DNA of 64,000 nucleotides from Xanthomonas massiliensis (GTDB lineage Bacteria; Pseudomonadota; Gammaproteobacteria; Xanthomonadales; Xanthomonadaceae). Positions 8,444-17,914 of this stretch are shown piece by piece. Under the pieces are notes generated by a model. That model had not been told where the DNA came from. It searched no databases and saw nothing but the letters and a program-made list of their open reading frames with translations. How positions within the stretch are numbered: position 1 is the first letter of the stretch; each line of letters begins with the position of its first letter. The translations under genes were made by a program, and so were the position numbers. The stretch lies in assembly GCF_900018785.1 (NCBI RefSeq), contig NZ_FCOY01000006.1:1302001-1366000 (forward strand), given 5' to 3'.

Positions 8444-9983
8444 CACCCCCCGCAAGCTGTCGTTGAACAAGCTCTCGCTCAAGCACGACGCCCCCGAGCA
8501 CCCGCGCCTGGAAGAGCGCCTGCACAAGGTCCTGGCGCAGGCCGGCCTGGGCTCGCGCCGCGCGCTGGAGCAGCGCATCGCCGACGGCCTGGTCAAGGTC
8601 AACGGCGAGACCGCCCAGACCGGCATGTCCGTCAAGAGCGGCGATCGCATCGAGCTGGACGGCAAGACCTTCGTGGCCAGCGCGCTGAGCGAGCCGGCGC
8701 GCGTGCTGGTCTACAACAAGCCCGAGGGCGAGGTGACCACCCGCGAGGACCCGGAGGGCCGCCCGACCGTGTTCGACGCCCTGCCCGCGCTCAAGGGCGC
8801 GCGCTGGATCGCCATCGGCCGCCTGGACATCAACACCACCGGCCTGCTGCTGCTCACCACCGACGGCGAGCTGGCCAACGCGATGATGCATCCCTCCTTC
8901 GAGATCGAGCGCGAGTACGTGGTGCGGGTGCGGGCCCCGGAAGGCCAGGAGCACGTTCCCGACGCCGTGGTCGATCGCCTCGCCCGCGGCGTGGCACTGG
9001 AGGACGGCCCGGCCAAGTTCGACGAGATCGAGAAGATCGGCGGCACCGACTCGCACGACTGGTTCCAGGTGACCGTCAAGGAAGGCCGCAACCGCGAGGT
9101 GCGCCGCCTGTGGGAATCGCAGGGCTGCCAGGTCAGCCGCCTCAAGCGCACCCGCTACGGCACGGTGGCGCTGCCGCGCGAGCTGCTGCGCGGGCATTCG
9201 GCCGAACTGCCGCCCGCCCAGGTCGAGGCCCTGCGCAAGGAGCTGAACCTGGAGGAAGGCACGCCCTCGGCGCTGACCCTGCAGCCGGTGATCGGCCAGC
9301 GCCGCGCCGCGCGCACCACCGTGCGCGTCGGCCGCGACGGCGGCCAGGCCACGGCCTACGTCAACGGCCACAACACCGCCGACGAAGGCCGCGAGTTGCG
9401 CCGCTTCGACAACGTGCGCGAGGACCGCGGCCGGGGCCGCGGCAAGGGCGGCTTCAAGGGCGGCCTGACCGTGACCGGCGAGGCCGCGGCCAAGCAGTCG
9501 CAGAAGCCGTTCAAGCAGCGCAAGCAGAAGGGCGACCGCTCCCTGCCCGAGGGCAACCCCGCCGCATTCCGCAGCTGGTACGTGCCCGAAGGCGTGAGCA
9601 CCGGCCCGAGCGGGCACCGCAATGCCGGCCCGGGCGGCCAGGCACGCAAGCCCAAGGGCCCCGGTACCGGCCGGCCCGGGCAGGCGCCACGGGGGGCCGG
9701 CGGCGGCCAGGGCCAGGGACAGGGGCAAGGACAGCGCAAGCACCCGTACGGGCACCCGGGCAACGCGCCGAGCTTCCCGTCGGATCACGCCACGCCCGGC
9801 TTCAGCCCCTACGGCACGCCGCGGCCGGCGGGCAACCGCCGCGGTCCGGGCGGCCAGAACGCCGCGCCGGGCGGCGGCAACCGGCGCGGGCCTGGGGGCG
9901 GTGCCGGACGCCCGGCCGGCGGCGGCAACCGCCGGGGGCCCGGTGGCAATGCCGGCCCGGGCGGCAACCGCCGCGGCCGCTGA
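8436..9983 (+). CDS. rluB: 23S rRNA pseudouridine synthase RluB with long Gly/Arg-rich tail
   Basis: 515 residues. An S4 RNA-binding domain is at about 25-85 (LEERLHKVLAQAGLGSRRALEQRIADGLVKVNG). The catalytic domain follows, with GRLDINTTGLLLLTTDGEL holding the catalytic Asp, plus EIEREYVVRV and EGRNREVRRLWESQGC. RluB-type enzymes convert U2605 (E. coli numbering) in 23S rRNA to pseudouridine. The enzyme core ends near residue 280. The remaining 230 or so residues are a disordered tail rich in Gly, Arg, Gln and Pro, with repeated GNRRGPGG units near the end, nearly doubling the size relative to E. coli RluB. Cotranscribed with scpAB, a common neighbourhood. Confidence 0.93.
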   Translation: MSDTPRKLSLNKLSLKHDAPEHPRLEERLHKVLAQAGLGSRRALEQRIADGLVKVNGETAQTGMSVKSGDRIELDGKTFVASALSEPARVLVYNKPEGEVTTREDPEGRPTVFDALPALKGARWIAIGRLDINTTGLLLLTTDGELANAMMHPSFEIEREYVVRVRAPEGQEHVPDAVVDRLARGVALEDGPAKFDEIEKIGGTDSHDWFQVTVKEGRNREVRRLWESQGCQVSRLKRTRYGTVALPRELLRGHSAELPPAQVEALRKELNLEEGTPSALTLQPVIGQRRAARTTVRVGRDGGQATAYVNGHNTADEGRELRRFDNVREDRGRGRGKGGFKGGLTVTGEAAAKQSQKPFKQRKQKGDRSLPEGNPAAFRSWYVPEGVSTGPSGHRNAGPGGQARKPKGPGTGRPGQAPRGAGGGQGQGQGQGQRKHPYGHPGNAPSFPSDHATPGFSPYGTPRPAGNRRGPGGQNAAPGGGNRRGPGGGAGRPAGGGNRRGPGGNAGPGGNRRGR

Positions 9984-10010
9984 CCGGATCGGAGGCACGG
10001 ATGGATGAGG

Positions 10011-10044
10011 AAGCGGGAGCGCGGCCCATGCCGCGCTCCCGCTT
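10011..10044. terminator. strong hairpin between convergent genes
   Basis: A perfect 15-bp stem, AAGCGGGAGCGCGGC (10011-10025) and its complement (10030-10044), around a 4-base loop. It sits between rluB and the convergent small exported-protein gene, so it can end transcription from both sides. The T-tract is weak (CCGTTT on the plus side). Confidence 0.75.
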
Positions 10045-10095
10045 CCGTTTGGGCTGGCCGGCCCGGGCCGCGCGCCGACGGAGCGCCGGCGGGAC

Positions 10096-10536
10096 TCAGC
10101 GCCGCGTCAGGGTGAAGGCGCTCACGTCCACGCCCAGGTCGACGCCGGCACCGGTGCCGGCCAGCGCCAGCGAGATGTCGCCCTTGGTCAGCACCTGCGC
10201 CGCGCTGGACTTGACCACGCCGGCATGCGCACCGGCCGCGGCATAGGTGCCGAGCAGGTCGTTGCCGCCGCGCGAGCCGCTGAAGCGGCCGTGGCCATCG
10301 ACGATCTTCGACTTGCCCACGGTCAGGCCGCCGCCGCGCACGCGGATGTTCACCGGGATGCGCGCGCCGTTGTCGCAGACGATGGTGCCGGCGCCCTTGG
10401 CGCTCTTGTAGAAGACCGACCATCCGGAAAGGTTGAAGTGCAGGTCGCAGCCGACATTGCCCGCGGCGGCGGCGGAAGCGGCCGGGGCGGCCAGCGACAG
10501 CGCCAGGACGGTGGCGGCGGTGAGGAAAACGCGCAT
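10096..10536 (-). CDS. small exported protein of unknown function
   Basis: 146 residues from the ATG at 10536, which has AAGGAGA upstream; a longer start at 10566 would put charged residues before the signal peptide. A Sec signal peptide runs MRVFLTAATVLALSLAAPAASA. The mature part is Gly-rich and probably a beta fold (WSVFYKSAKGAGTIVCDNGARIPVNIRVRGGGLTVGKSKIVDGHGRFSG), with two Cys that could pair in the periplasm. I do not recognise a named family. It is monocistronic, convergent with rluB. Confidence 0.75.
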   Translation of the reverse strand: MRVFLTAATVLALSLAAPAASAAAAGNVGCDLHFNLSGWSVFYKSAKGAGTIVCDNGARIPVNIRVRGGGLTVGKSKIVDGHGRFSGSRGGNDLLGTYAAAGAHAGVVKSSAAQVLTKGDISLALAGTGAGVDLGVDVSAFTLTRR

Positions 10537-10982
10537 GGCAGGAATCTCCTTGTGGACCGCCGGCACGCTAGCAAGTGCCCCGTGAACTGGCCAGCATCCG
10601 CCGGCGCCCTCGTTCAGGCCGCGGTACGGCGGGCCTGGTCCGCTTCAAATTCCGGCCCGGCGCGGGCATGTACCGCTTCGCCCTTGCCGGGGGAAAAGGC
10701 AGGGAAGACAGGGCCAGGCGCAATCGCCTCCGCCCTGCCCGGCACGGCGTCAGAGCCGGGCCAGCCGCGCGATGGCCGCGTCCGGGGTCTCTCGCTCCCG
10801 GCGAAGCGCAGGCGCACCGGGCGCGGGTCCGCGGCGGCCGCGCTGGCCTGGGTACCGCAGGCCAGCGGGCGACGACGCGGGAAGGCACGGCAGGCACGCG
10901 CAAGCCGGGCCGCCGCGGATGTGCGGCCCTGCCCGGGGGAGCGAGCGCCGCCGGCCGGGCGCCGGCTCGTGCGCAAGACGCC
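10537..10982. other. gene-poor region containing an aminotransferase relic
   Basis: 446 bases between two minus-strand genes. The middle part (10698-10850) is a decayed copy of the aminotransferase 3' end plus its downstream spacer, listed separately. The flanks hold open frames without recognisable protein features. Confidence 0.5.
10698..10850 (-). pseudogene. decayed copy of the aminotransferase 3' end and its downstream spacer
   Basis: This stretch aligns base for base, with substitutions and one single-base gap, to about 11806-11960, the last 30 or so codons of the PLP aminotransferase gene plus the spacer after it. On the minus strand the relic reads PVRLRFAGS, then after a frameshift ETPDAAIARLARL and a stop at 10750. 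The intact gene reads LVRLCFAKS and [13 protein letters not shown]. The non-coding part (AGGCAGGGAAGACAGGGCC here, AGGCAGGAAAGACAGGGCC there) is also shared. The two copies flank the omega-amidase gene. No upstream remainder of the gene is visible, so it is a non-functional fragment. Confidence 0.8.
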
Positions 10983-11780
10983 TCAGCGCAGCTCGAACGC
11001 GTCCGCGTCGAGCATCGCCGGGAAGCGCGCGCGGTGGTCGGCCAGCGCCGCGGCGCTGATCGTGGTGGTGGCCACCTGCTCGCGCCCGTGGAGCTCGACC
11101 TGGTGCTGGCCGAGGAAATCGATCACCGCGCTGTCGCCGGCATAGTGCAGGCCGTTGCCATCGACGCCGGCGCGGTTGACCGCCGCGACGAAGCACAGGT
11201 TCTCGATCGCGCGCGCGCGCAGCAGCGTCCTCCACGCATGGGCCCGTGCCGACGGCCAGTTGGCGACGAAGACCTGCAGATCGAAATCCAGGCCGCCGCG
11301 GCGCTCCACGTCGTAGCGGTTGCGGCAGAACACCGGGAAGCGCAGGTCGTAGCAGACCTGCGGATTGATCCGCCAGCCCTTCCATTCCACCGTCAGGCGC
11401 CCGTCGCCGGCGGCGTAGCGCTCGTGCTCGCCGGCATAGCGGAACAGGTGGCGCTTGTCGTAGTGGCGCACCTGCCCGTCCGGCGTGGCGAACAGCAGGC
11501 GGTTGAACACCCCGCCCTCGACGCGCAGCTGCACGCTGCCGGTCACCGCCGCGCCCAGGCCCGCGGCCTGCTCGCGGATCCAGGCCACGGTCGGCCCGTC
11601 CATGCCTTCGGCACGGTCGATGGCGTCGTTGGAGAAGCCGCTGGTGAAGGTCTCCGGCAGCACCACCAGGTCGGTCGCGCCGGCCAGCGGAGCCAGCAGC
11701 GCGCCGTAGTGCACGCGGTTGCCGGCCGGGTCGTGCCAGCGGGTATCGCCCTGGACGAGGGAAACGCGCAGGTCTTGCAT
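10983..11780 (-). CDS. nitrilase-family omega-amidase (Nit2/YafV-like)
   Basis: 265 residues. The nitrilase triad is visible: Glu43 in LPETFTSGF, Lys109 in YDKRHLF and Cys143 in QVCYDLRFP. RNRYD and VFVANWPSARAHAWRTLLRARAIEN match the omega-amidase branch, which hydrolyses alpha-ketoglutaramate or alpha-ketosuccinamate to the keto acid and ammonia. The gene lies 82 bases downstream of a YbdL-type methionine/glutamine transaminase, whose glutamine product is exactly alpha-ketoglutaramate, supporting a paired role in the last step of methionine salvage. The start at 11780 gives MQDLRVSLVQGD, the usual N-terminus. Confidence 0.88.
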   Translation of the reverse strand: MQDLRVSLVQGDTRWHDPAGNRVHYGALLAPLAGATDLVVLPETFTSGFSNDAIDRAEGMDGPTVAWIREQAAGLGAAVTGSVQLRVEGGVFNRLLFATPDGQVRHYDKRHLFRYAGEHERYAAGDGRLTVEWKGWRINPQVCYDLRFPVFCRNRYDVERRGGLDFDLQVFVANWPSARAHAWRTLLRARAIENLCFVAAVNRAGVDGNGLHYAGDSAVIDFLGQHQVELHGREQVATTTISAAALADHRARFPAMLDADAFELR

Positions 11781-11862
11781 GGCGGGCTCGGGAACGGGAA
11801 GGAGGAAGGCAGGAAAGACAGGGCCAGGCGCAACCGCCGCCTGCGCCCTGCCCGGGGCGGGG

Positions 11863-13011
11863 TCAGAGCCTGACCAGCCGTTCGATGGCCGCGTCCAGGG
11901 TCTCGTCGCTCTTGGCGAAGCACAGGCGCACCAGGCGCTGGTCCCGCGGCGGCTGCGCATAGAACGGCGACAGCGGGATCGAGGCCACGCCATGCACGCA
12001 CGTGAGCCACATGGCGAACTCGGTGTCCGGCAGATCGCTGACCGCGGAATAGTCCACCAGCTGGAAATAGCCGCCGGCCACCGGCAGCGGCGCGAGCCGT
12101 GTCGCCAGCAACTGCTCGCGGAAGCGGTCGCGACGGGCCTGGTAGAACACGCCCAGCTGCTCGTAGTGCTCCGGCTCGGCCTCGAGCATCGCCGCGAAGG
12201 CGTACTGGGCCGGGCCGAAGCTGGTGAACACGTTGTACTGGTGGACCTTGCGGAACTCCGCGCTCAGCGCCGGCGGCGCGATCACGTAGCCGATCTTCCA
12301 GCCGGTGCAGTGGTAGGTCTTGCCGAAGCTGGAGACCACGAAGGCGCGCTCGCGCAGTTCCGGGTGGCGCAGCACCGATTCGTGGCGGTGCCCGTCGTAG
12401 ACGATGTGCTCGTAGACCTCGTCGGACAGCACGAAGATGTCGGTGCCGCGCAGGATGTCGGCCAGCGCGGTCAGGTCGTCGGCCGAGAGCGTCGCCCCGG
12501 ACGGGTTGTGCGGGCTGTTGATGACCAGCAGGCGCGTGCGCGGGCCGATGGCGGCCTGCACCTTGCCCCAGTCCACGGCGAAGCTCGACGGATCCAGCGG
12601 CACGTGCACGGCGACCGCCCCGGCCAGGTCGATGGCCGGCTCGTAGCTGTCGTAGGCCGGGTCCAGCACGATGACCTCCTCGCCCGGGCGCACCACCGCG
12701 TGGATGGCGTCGAACAGCGCCTCGGTGGCGCCGCTGGTCACGGTGATCTCGGTGTCCGGGTCGACCTCGGCGCCGTACACGCGCAGCGACTTGCCGGCGA
12801 TCGCCTTGCGCAGGGCGGCCACGCCGGTCATCGGCGGGTACTGGTTGTGGCCGGCGCGCATGGCCCGGTCCAGTTCCTCGACCAGCCGCGCCGGTACCGG
12901 GAAGTCCGGGAAGCCCTGCCCCAGGTTGACCGCGCCGTGCTCGGCGGCCAGTTGCGACATGACGGTGAAGATGGTCGTGCCCACCTTGGGCAGCTTGGTT
13001 TGGGGTTGCAT
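11863..13011 (-). CDS. PLP-dependent methionine/glutamine aminotransferase (YbdL-like)
   Basis: 382 residues, the usual class I length. Seen: [11 protein letters not shown] (substrate loop), [41 protein letters not shown] and the PLP-lysine segment [16 protein letters not shown] with Lys231. The SFGKTxHxTGWK form is typical of methionine transaminase YbdL and kynurenine/glutamine transaminases. It should transfer an amino group between glutamine and 4-methylthio-2-oxobutyrate, feeding the downstream omega-amidase. The ATG at 13011 is chosen over an upstream GTG that adds a basic, low-complexity leader. Its 3' end has a decayed copy at 10750-10850. Confidence 0.9.
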   Translation of the reverse strand: MQPQTKLPKVGTTIFTVMSQLAAEHGAVNLGQGFPDFPVPARLVEELDRAMRAGHNQYPPMTGVAALRKAIAGKSLRVYGAEVDPDTEITVTSGATEALFDAIHAVVRPGEEVIVLDPAYDSYEPAIDLAGAVAVHVPLDPSSFAVDWGKVQAAIGPRTRLLVINSPHNPSGATLSADDLTALADILRGTDIFVLSDEVYEHIVYDGHRHESVLRHPELRERAFVVSSFGKTYHCTGWKIGYVIAPPALSAEFRKVHQYNVFTSFGPAQYAFAAMLEAEPEHYEQLGVFYQARRDRFREQLLATRLAPLPVAGGYFQLVDYSAVSDLPDTEFAMWLTCVHGVASIPLSPFYAQPPRDQRLVRLCFAKSDETLDAAIERLVRL

Positions 13012-13171
13012 CGGCGCGGGGGCTTCGGGTTCGATCCGCCAGTTTACGCATTGCGGCCGGCGGCGGCGGGCGCGCGCCCGCAAATCAGCGTTCCCGCCGT
13101 GCCCGCGGAACGACGGGCCGATACAATGGCCGCCTTTCCAGCCCGCTCCACGCGCCCGCCGGCGCCGCCCG

Positions 13172-13816
13172 ATGAACGACCCCCTGTCCTCCGCCCCGCC
13201 GCTGCTGTGCGCACGCGGGCTGGCCTATTCGCGCAACGACGAGGCCGTGTTCGGCCCGCTGGACTTCCACGTCGATGCCGGCGAGGCCCTGCTGGTGCAG
13301 GGCGGCAACGGCGCCGGCAAGACCACCTTGCTGCGCGTGCTGGCCGGCCTGCTTCACCACGAGGCCGGCGCGGTGGAGATCGACGGCAGGGCCGCCACCC
13401 GCGGCGAGCGCCAGCGCTACCTGGCCTACCTGGGCCACCTGCCGGCGCTCAAGGCCGACCTGACCACCTTGGAGAACCTGCATTTCATGTGCGGGCTGCA
13501 CGGCCGCCGGCCGCGGCAGATGCCCGGCGGCGCGCTGGCGATCGTCGGCCTGGCCGGCTACGAGGAGACCCAGCTGCGGGCGCTATCGGCCGGTCAGAAG
13601 AAGCGCCTCGGCCTGGCCCGGCTGTGGCTCTCGCCGGCGCCGCTGTGGCTGCTCGACGAGCCCTACGCGAACCTGGACCTGGAGGGCATCACTCTGGTCA
13701 ACCGCATGATCTCGGCGCACCTGCGCGGCGGCGGCGCCGCGCTGGTCACCACCCATGGCGCCTATGCCGCCCCGCCGGTGCGCACCCGCCTGCTGACCCT
13801 GGAGGCGGCGGCATGA
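13172..13816 (+). CDS. ccmA: heme exporter ATP-binding protein CcmA
   Basis: 214 residues. ABC ATPase with Walker [10 protein letters not shown], signature [14 protein letters not shown], Walker B LWLLDEP and the switch His in VTTHG. With CcmB and CcmC it drives release of holo-CcmE in system I cytochrome c maturation. This is the first gene of a nine-gene ccm operon. A TACAAT -10-like hexamer lies at 13122-13127 in the intergenic region that it shares with the divergent aminotransferase. The stop overlaps the ccmB start by 4 bases. Confidence 0.95.
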   Translation: MNDPLSSAPPLLCARGLAYSRNDEAVFGPLDFHVDAGEALLVQGGNGAGKTTLLRVLAGLLHHEAGAVEIDGRAATRGERQRYLAYLGHLPALKADLTTLENLHFMCGLHGRRPRQMPGGALAIVGLAGYEETQLRALSAGQKKRLGLARLWLSPAPLWLLDEPYANLDLEGITLVNRMISAHLRGGGAALVTTHGAYAAPPVRTRLLTLEAAA

Positions 13817-14508
13817 GCATCCCCGCCACCACGCCCTCGCTGTGGCAGGCCACCCGCGCCCTCGTCGTCCAGGATCTGCGCCTGGTCTGGCGGCGCCGCG
13901 GCGACGCCCTGCAGCCGCTGCTGTTCGCGCTGCTGGTCGTGACCCTGTTCGCCCTGGCCCTGGGCCGCGAGCCGCGCCAGCTGGCGGCGGTGGCGCCGGC
14001 GGTACTGTGGGTGGCCGCGCTGCTGGCCGGGCTGATGGCCCTGGACTCGCTGTTCCGCGGCGATGCCGAGGACGGCTCGCTGGAGCAATGGCTGCTGGCG
14101 CCGGTGCCGCTGGCCTGGCTGGTGCTGGTCCGGGTGCTGCTGCACTGGGCCCTGACCTGCGTGCCGCTGATCGTGGCCACGCCGCTGCTCGGCGAGCTGC
14201 TGCACCTGCCGCACGACCAGTTGCCGGTGCTGCTGGCCTCGCTGGCGCTGGGCACGCCGATCCTGAATCTGCTCGGCGCGGTGGTCGCCGCGCTGACAGT
14301 CGGCACGCGGCGCTCTGGTATCCTCGTCGCGCTGCTGGCCTTGCCGCTGTACGTGCCGGTGCTGGTGTTCGGTGCGGGCAGCGTGGCCGCGGCCGCGCAG
14401 GGGCTGGATGCCTCCGGCGCGCTGCTCCTGCTGGCGGCGGGCCTGGTCCTCGCCCTGGTGCTGGCACCGCTGGCCACCGCCGCGGCGATCCGCATCTCGC
14501 TCAGTTGA
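13813..14508 (+). CDS. ccmB: heme exporter permease CcmB
   Basis: 231 residues, six predicted membrane helices. Typical segments are [31 protein letters not shown] at the N-terminus, [34 protein letters not shown] and TLGTRRSG-like [27 protein letters not shown]. CcmB is the membrane subunit partnering with CcmA. Starts inside the ccmA stop (ATGA overlap). Confidence 0.95.
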   Translation: MSIPATTPSLWQATRALVVQDLRLVWRRRGDALQPLLFALLVVTLFALALGREPRQLAAVAPAVLWVAALLAGLMALDSLFRGDAEDGSLEQWLLAPVPLAWLVLVRVLLHWALTCVPLIVATPLLGELLHLPHDQLPVLLASLALGTPILNLLGAVVAALTVGTRRSGILVALLALPLYVPVLVFGAGSVAAAAQGLDASGALLLLAAGLVLALVLAPLATAAAIRISLS

Positions 14509-14550
14509 GGCATCCTGCACACCGGCTTCGCCATCGCCACGCCCTACCGA

Positions 14551-15303
14551 ATGAATCCCCTCGTCCGCTGGTTCCACATGCTCGGCTCGCCGCCGTACTT
14601 CGACCGTTTCGCGGCGCGCTGGGCCCCGTGGCTGTACGCGGTGGCGCTGGTGCTGGCCGGCCTGGGGCTGTGGCAGGCGCTGTTCGTGGTGCCGGCCGAC
14701 TACCAGCAGGGCGATGCCTTCCGCATCCTCTACATCCACGTGCCCAGCGCCTGGATGAGCATGTTCGTGTTCGGCGCGATGGCGCTGCTGTCGGCGATCG
14801 CCCTGGTCTGGCGCATCAAGCTGTGCGAGATCCTGGCCATGGCCTGCGCGCCGATCGGCGCGGCCTTCACCCTGGTCACGCTGCTCACCGGCAGCATCTG
14901 GGGCCGGCCGATGTGGGGCACCTGGTGGGACTGGGACCCGCGCCTGACCACCGAGCTGATCCTGCTGTTCCTGTACCTGGGCGTGATCGGCCTGTACCAG
15001 GTGATCGACGACCGCCGCAACGCCGCGCGCGCGGCCGGCCTGCTGGCGATCGTCGGCGTGGCGCTGCTGCCGGTGATCCACTGGTCGGTGGTGTGGTGGA
15101 ACTCCCTGCACCAGGGCCAGACCATCCGCCTGTTCGGCCGTTCGAGCATGGACGCGAGCATGATCGCGCCGCTGTGGCTGATGGTGCTGGCGACCAAGTT
15201 CTGGTTCGGCGGCTCGCTGCTCACCCGCGCCCGCGCCGACAACCTGCGCCGCGAGGGCGGCAAGGACTGGGTGGCGCGCCTGGCCGGCGGAGACGCGCCA
15301 TGA
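14551..15303 (+). CDS. ccmC: heme-handling membrane protein CcmC
   Basis: 250 residues with six membrane spans. The tryptophan-rich WWD motif is present as [19 protein letters not shown], and conserved heme-ligand His residues lie in [10 protein letters not shown] and [15 protein letters not shown]. CcmC transfers heme to the periplasmic chaperone CcmE. It is preceded by 42 non-coding bases and its stop overlaps ccmD. Confidence 0.96.
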   Translation: MNPLVRWFHMLGSPPYFDRFAARWAPWLYAVALVLAGLGLWQALFVVPADYQQGDAFRILYIHVPSAWMSMFVFGAMALLSAIALVWRIKLCEILAMACAPIGAAFTLVTLLTGSIWGRPMWGTWWDWDPRLTTELILLFLYLGVIGLYQVIDDRRNAARAAGLLAIVGVALLPVIHWSVVWWNSLHQGQTIRLFGRSSMDASMIAPLWLMVLATKFWFGGSLLTRARADNLRREGGKDWVARLAGGDAP

Positions 15304-15473
15304 GCTACCTGCCCTACCTGGTCGGCGCCTACGCCGTGTTCGTGCTCGTGCTCGGCTGGGATTTCCTCGCCGGCCGCCGCCAGGTGCGCCGCGCCTTGCT
15401 GGCCGCGCGCCAGCGTGCGCGGCGGCCCCGCGGCCGCCCTGCCGCGCCGGCCGATTCGGAGCTGGTGCGATGA
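15300..15473 (+). CDS. ccmD: CcmD small membrane protein
   Basis: 57 residues with a single membrane helix ([21 protein letters not shown]) followed by a strongly basic cytoplasmic tail ([21 protein letters not shown]), the standard CcmD layout. It stabilises the CcmC-CcmE complex and helps release holo-CcmE. It overlaps ccmC by 4 bases and ccmE by 4 bases (ATGA at both ends), which fixes its limits despite the short length. Confidence 0.93.
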   Translation: MSYLPYLVGAYAVFVLVLGWDFLAGRRQVRRALLAARQRARRPRGRPAAPADSELVR

Positions 15474-15934
15474 ACCCGCAACGCCGGCGCCGGCTGGTGC
15501 TCATCGTCGTGCTGGTGCTCGCCGCCGGACTGGCCACCGCGCTGGTGGCGCTGGCCCTGCAACGCAACGTGGCCTACCTGTACACCCCTTCGGAAGTGCT
15601 GCACGGCCAGGCCGGCGCGAGCGCCCGCTTCCGCCTCGGCGGCATGGTCGAGAAGGGCTCGTTCCAGCGCGCGCGCGGCTCGCTGCAGGCGCATTTCCGC
15701 GTCACCGACGGCGACGCCCAGCTGCCGGTGGTCTACGACAAGATCCTGCCGGACCTGTTCCGCGAGGGCCAGGCGGTGATCGCCACCGGCCACCTGGAAG
15801 GCGGCACTTTCGTCGCCGACGAAGTGCTCGCCAAGCACGACGAGACCTACATGCCCAAGGAAGTGGCCGACAAGATGGGCGCGGCGCACCGCAAGCACGA
15901 CGTGCCGGTGCCCACCGCCGCGGCGGTGCCATGA
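15470..15934 (+). CDS. ccmE: periplasmic heme chaperone CcmE
   Basis: 154 residues. The N-terminus is [16 protein letters not shown], a signal anchor. The beta-barrel domain has [11 protein letters not shown] and [23 protein letters not shown]. The heme-binding His is His123 in [11 protein letters not shown], matching the family motif LAKHDExYxP. CcmE binds heme covalently and passes it to CcmF. It has a short flexible C-terminal tail. Confidence 0.96.
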   Translation: MNPQRRRRLVLIVVLVLAAGLATALVALALQRNVAYLYTPSEVLHGQAGASARFRLGGMVEKGSFQRARGSLQAHFRVTDGDAQLPVVYDKILPDLFREGQAVIATGHLEGGTFVADEVLAKHDETYMPKEVADKMGAAHRKHDVPVPTAAAVP

Positions 15935-15979
15935 TCCATCGCCGGACGAGGGCCGCGGGACGACCGCCCGCACCGGAGC

Positions 15980-17914
15980 ATGCGCATGCTGCCTGAGCTC
16001 GGCCAGTTGCTGCTGGTCCTGGCGCTGCTGGTGGCCCTGGCCCAGGCCGTGCTGCCGCTGGCCGGCGCCCAGCGCGGCGATGCCGCCTGGATGGCCGTGG
16101 CGCGCCCGGCCGCGTGGACCCAGCTGGCGCTGGTGGCCGGCGCCTTCGCGATCCTCACCCACGCCTTCCTGGTGCAGGACTTCTCGGTGCGCTACGTGGC
16201 CGAGAACTCCAACTCGCTGCTACCGCTGGTCTATCGCTATTCGGCGGTATGGGGCGCGCACGAGGGCTCGCTGCTGCTGTGGACGCTGATCCTGGCGCTG
16301 TGGTCGGGCGCGGTCGCGCTGTTCTCGCGGCGTCTGCCGCAGCCGGTGGTGGCGCGCGTGCTCGGCGTGCTGGCCCTGGTCAGCGTGGGGTTTCTGGCGT
16401 TCCTGATCTTCACCTCCGATCCGTTCGCGCGGCTGCTGCCGGCGCCGCTGGAAGGCCGCGACCTCAACCCGCTGCTGCAGGACCCCGGACTGGTGATCCA
16501 TCCGCCGATGCTCTATTCGGGTTACGTCGGCTTCTCGGTGCCCTTCGCCTTCGCCATCGCCGCGTTGCTGGACGGGCGCGTCGATGCGCGCTGGCTGCGC
16601 TGGACGCGGCCGTGGACCAACGTCGCCTGGGGCCTGCTGACGCTGGGCATCGCGCTGGGCAGCTGGTGGGCGTACTACGAGCTGGGCTGGGGCGGATGGT
16701 GGTTCTGGGACCCGGTGGAGAACGCCAGCTTCATGCCGTGGCTGGCCGGCGCCGCGCTGATCCATTCCCAGGCGGTCACCGAGAAGCGCGGCAGCTTCGC
16801 CGGCTGGACCCTGCTGCTGGCCATCGCCGCGTTCTCGCTGTCGCTGCTGGGCACCTTCCTGGTGCGCTCGGGCGTGCTGACCAGCGTGCACTCCTTTGCC
16901 GCCGATCCCTCGCGCGGCGTGTTCGTGCTGGTGTTCCTGGCGCTGGTGATCGGCGCCTCGCTGGCGCTCTACGCCTGGCGCGCGCCCGGCCTGGACGGTG
17001 GCCTGCCGCGGCGCGGCTTCGCCCTGTTCTCGCGCGAGACGCTGCTGCTGGGCAACAACCTGCTGCTGGCATGCGCCTGCGCCATGGTGCTGCTGGGCAC
17101 GCTGTACCCGATGCTCGCCGACGCGCTGGACCTGGGCAAGATCTCGGTCGGCCCGCCGTACTTCGGCACGCTGTTCGTGCTGCTGATGGCGCCGCTGGTG
17201 CTGCTGCTGCCGTTCGGTCCGCTGACGCGCTGGCAGCGCGACCAGCCCTCGCGGCCGCTGGCCATGCTGGCGCCATGGGCCGCGCTGGCGCTGGCCGGCG
17301 GCGTGGCGGCCTGGTTCGCCGCGCCGCAGGGCGCGTGGAAGACCGGCTTCGGCGTGGCCGGCGCCTTGTGGGTCGGCCTGGGCACGCTGCGCTTCGCCTG
17401 GTCGCGGGTACGGGCCAGCGGCCGCCGCTACACCCCGGAAATGCTGGGCATGCTGCTGGCCCATGGCGGCATCGCGGTGTTCCTGGTCGGCGCGCTGCTG
17501 GTGGAGGCGCAGAGCATCCAGCGCGAGGTCGCGCTGGCGCCCGGGCAGTCGCTGCAGGCCGGCAAGTACACGTTCCGCTTCGAGGGCGTGGACGAGACCC
17601 GCGGCCCCAACTACGTCTCCGACCGCGGCCACGTGCAGGTGCTGGAACGGGGCAGGCCGCTGACGGTGCTGCAGCCGGAGAAGCGCGCCTATGCCAGCGG
17701 CGGCCAGGTGATGACCGAGGCCGGCATCCGCCCCGGCGTGTTCGCCGACGTCTACGTCGCCCTGGGCGAGCCGCTGGGCGACGGTGCCTGGGCGGTGCGC
17801 GTTCACGTCAAGCCCTTCGTGCGCTGGATATGGTTCGGCGCGTTGCTGATGGCGCTGGGCGGTTTCGTCACCGCCGCCGACCGGCGCTTCCGTCGTCTAC
17901 CGGAGAAACGCTGA
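15980..17914 (+). CDS. ccmF: cytochrome c heme lyase subunit CcmF
   Basis: 644 residues and about 15 membrane helices. The WWD domain reads GWGGWWFWDPVENASFMPWL, with the heme-ligand His in IHPPMLYSGYVGF, IHSQAVTEKRGSFAGW and SVHSFAADPSRG. The C-terminal periplasmic loop (AQSIQREVALAPGQSLQAGKYTFRFEGVDETRGPNY) is conserved. CcmF reduces and attaches heme to apocytochrome c with CcmH/CcmI. An ATG two codons later (15986) is an equally possible start. TGATG overlap with the downstream dsbE. Confidence 0.96.
   Translation: MRMLPELGQLLLVLALLVALAQAVLPLAGAQRGDAAWMAVARPAAWTQLALVAGAFAILTHAFLVQDFSVRYVAENSNSLLPLVYRYSAVWGAHEGSLLLWTLILALWSGAVALFSRRLPQPVVARVLGVLALVSVGFLAFLIFTSDPFARLLPAPLEGRDLNPLLQDPGLVIHPPMLYSGYVGFSVPFAFAIAALLDGRVDARWLRWTRPWTNVAWGLLTLGIALGSWWAYYELGWGGWWFWDPVENASFMPWLAGAALIHSQAVTEKRGSFAGWTLLLAIAAFSLSLLGTFLVRSGVLTSVHSFAADPSRGVFVLVFLALVIGASLALYAWRAPGLDGGLPRRGFALFSRETLLLGNNLLLACACAMVLLGTLYPMLADALDLGKISVGPPYFGTLFVLLMAPLVLLLPFGPLTRWQRDQPSRPLAMLAPWAALALAGGVAAWFAAPQGAWKTGFGVAGALWVGLGTLRFAWSRVRASGRRYTPEMLGMLLAHGGIAVFLVGALLVEAQSIQREVALAPGQSLQAGKYTFRFEGVDETRGPNYVSDRGHVQVLERGRPLTVLQPEKRAYASGGQVMTEAGIRPGVFADVYVALGEPLGDGAWAVRVHVKPFVRWIWFGALLMALGGFVTAADRRFRRLPEKR

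Noticed and set aside
9802-9983. Gly/Arg-coding repeats in rluB considered as a DNA-level repeat or CRISPR-like array
   Set aside because: Units are in-frame, unequal and explained by the protein's low-complexity tail; no spacers of constant length.
16220-17806. Minus-strand open frame of 528 codons opposite ccmF
   Set aside because: Antisense shadow; ccmF is complete on the plus strand and coupled to both neighbours.
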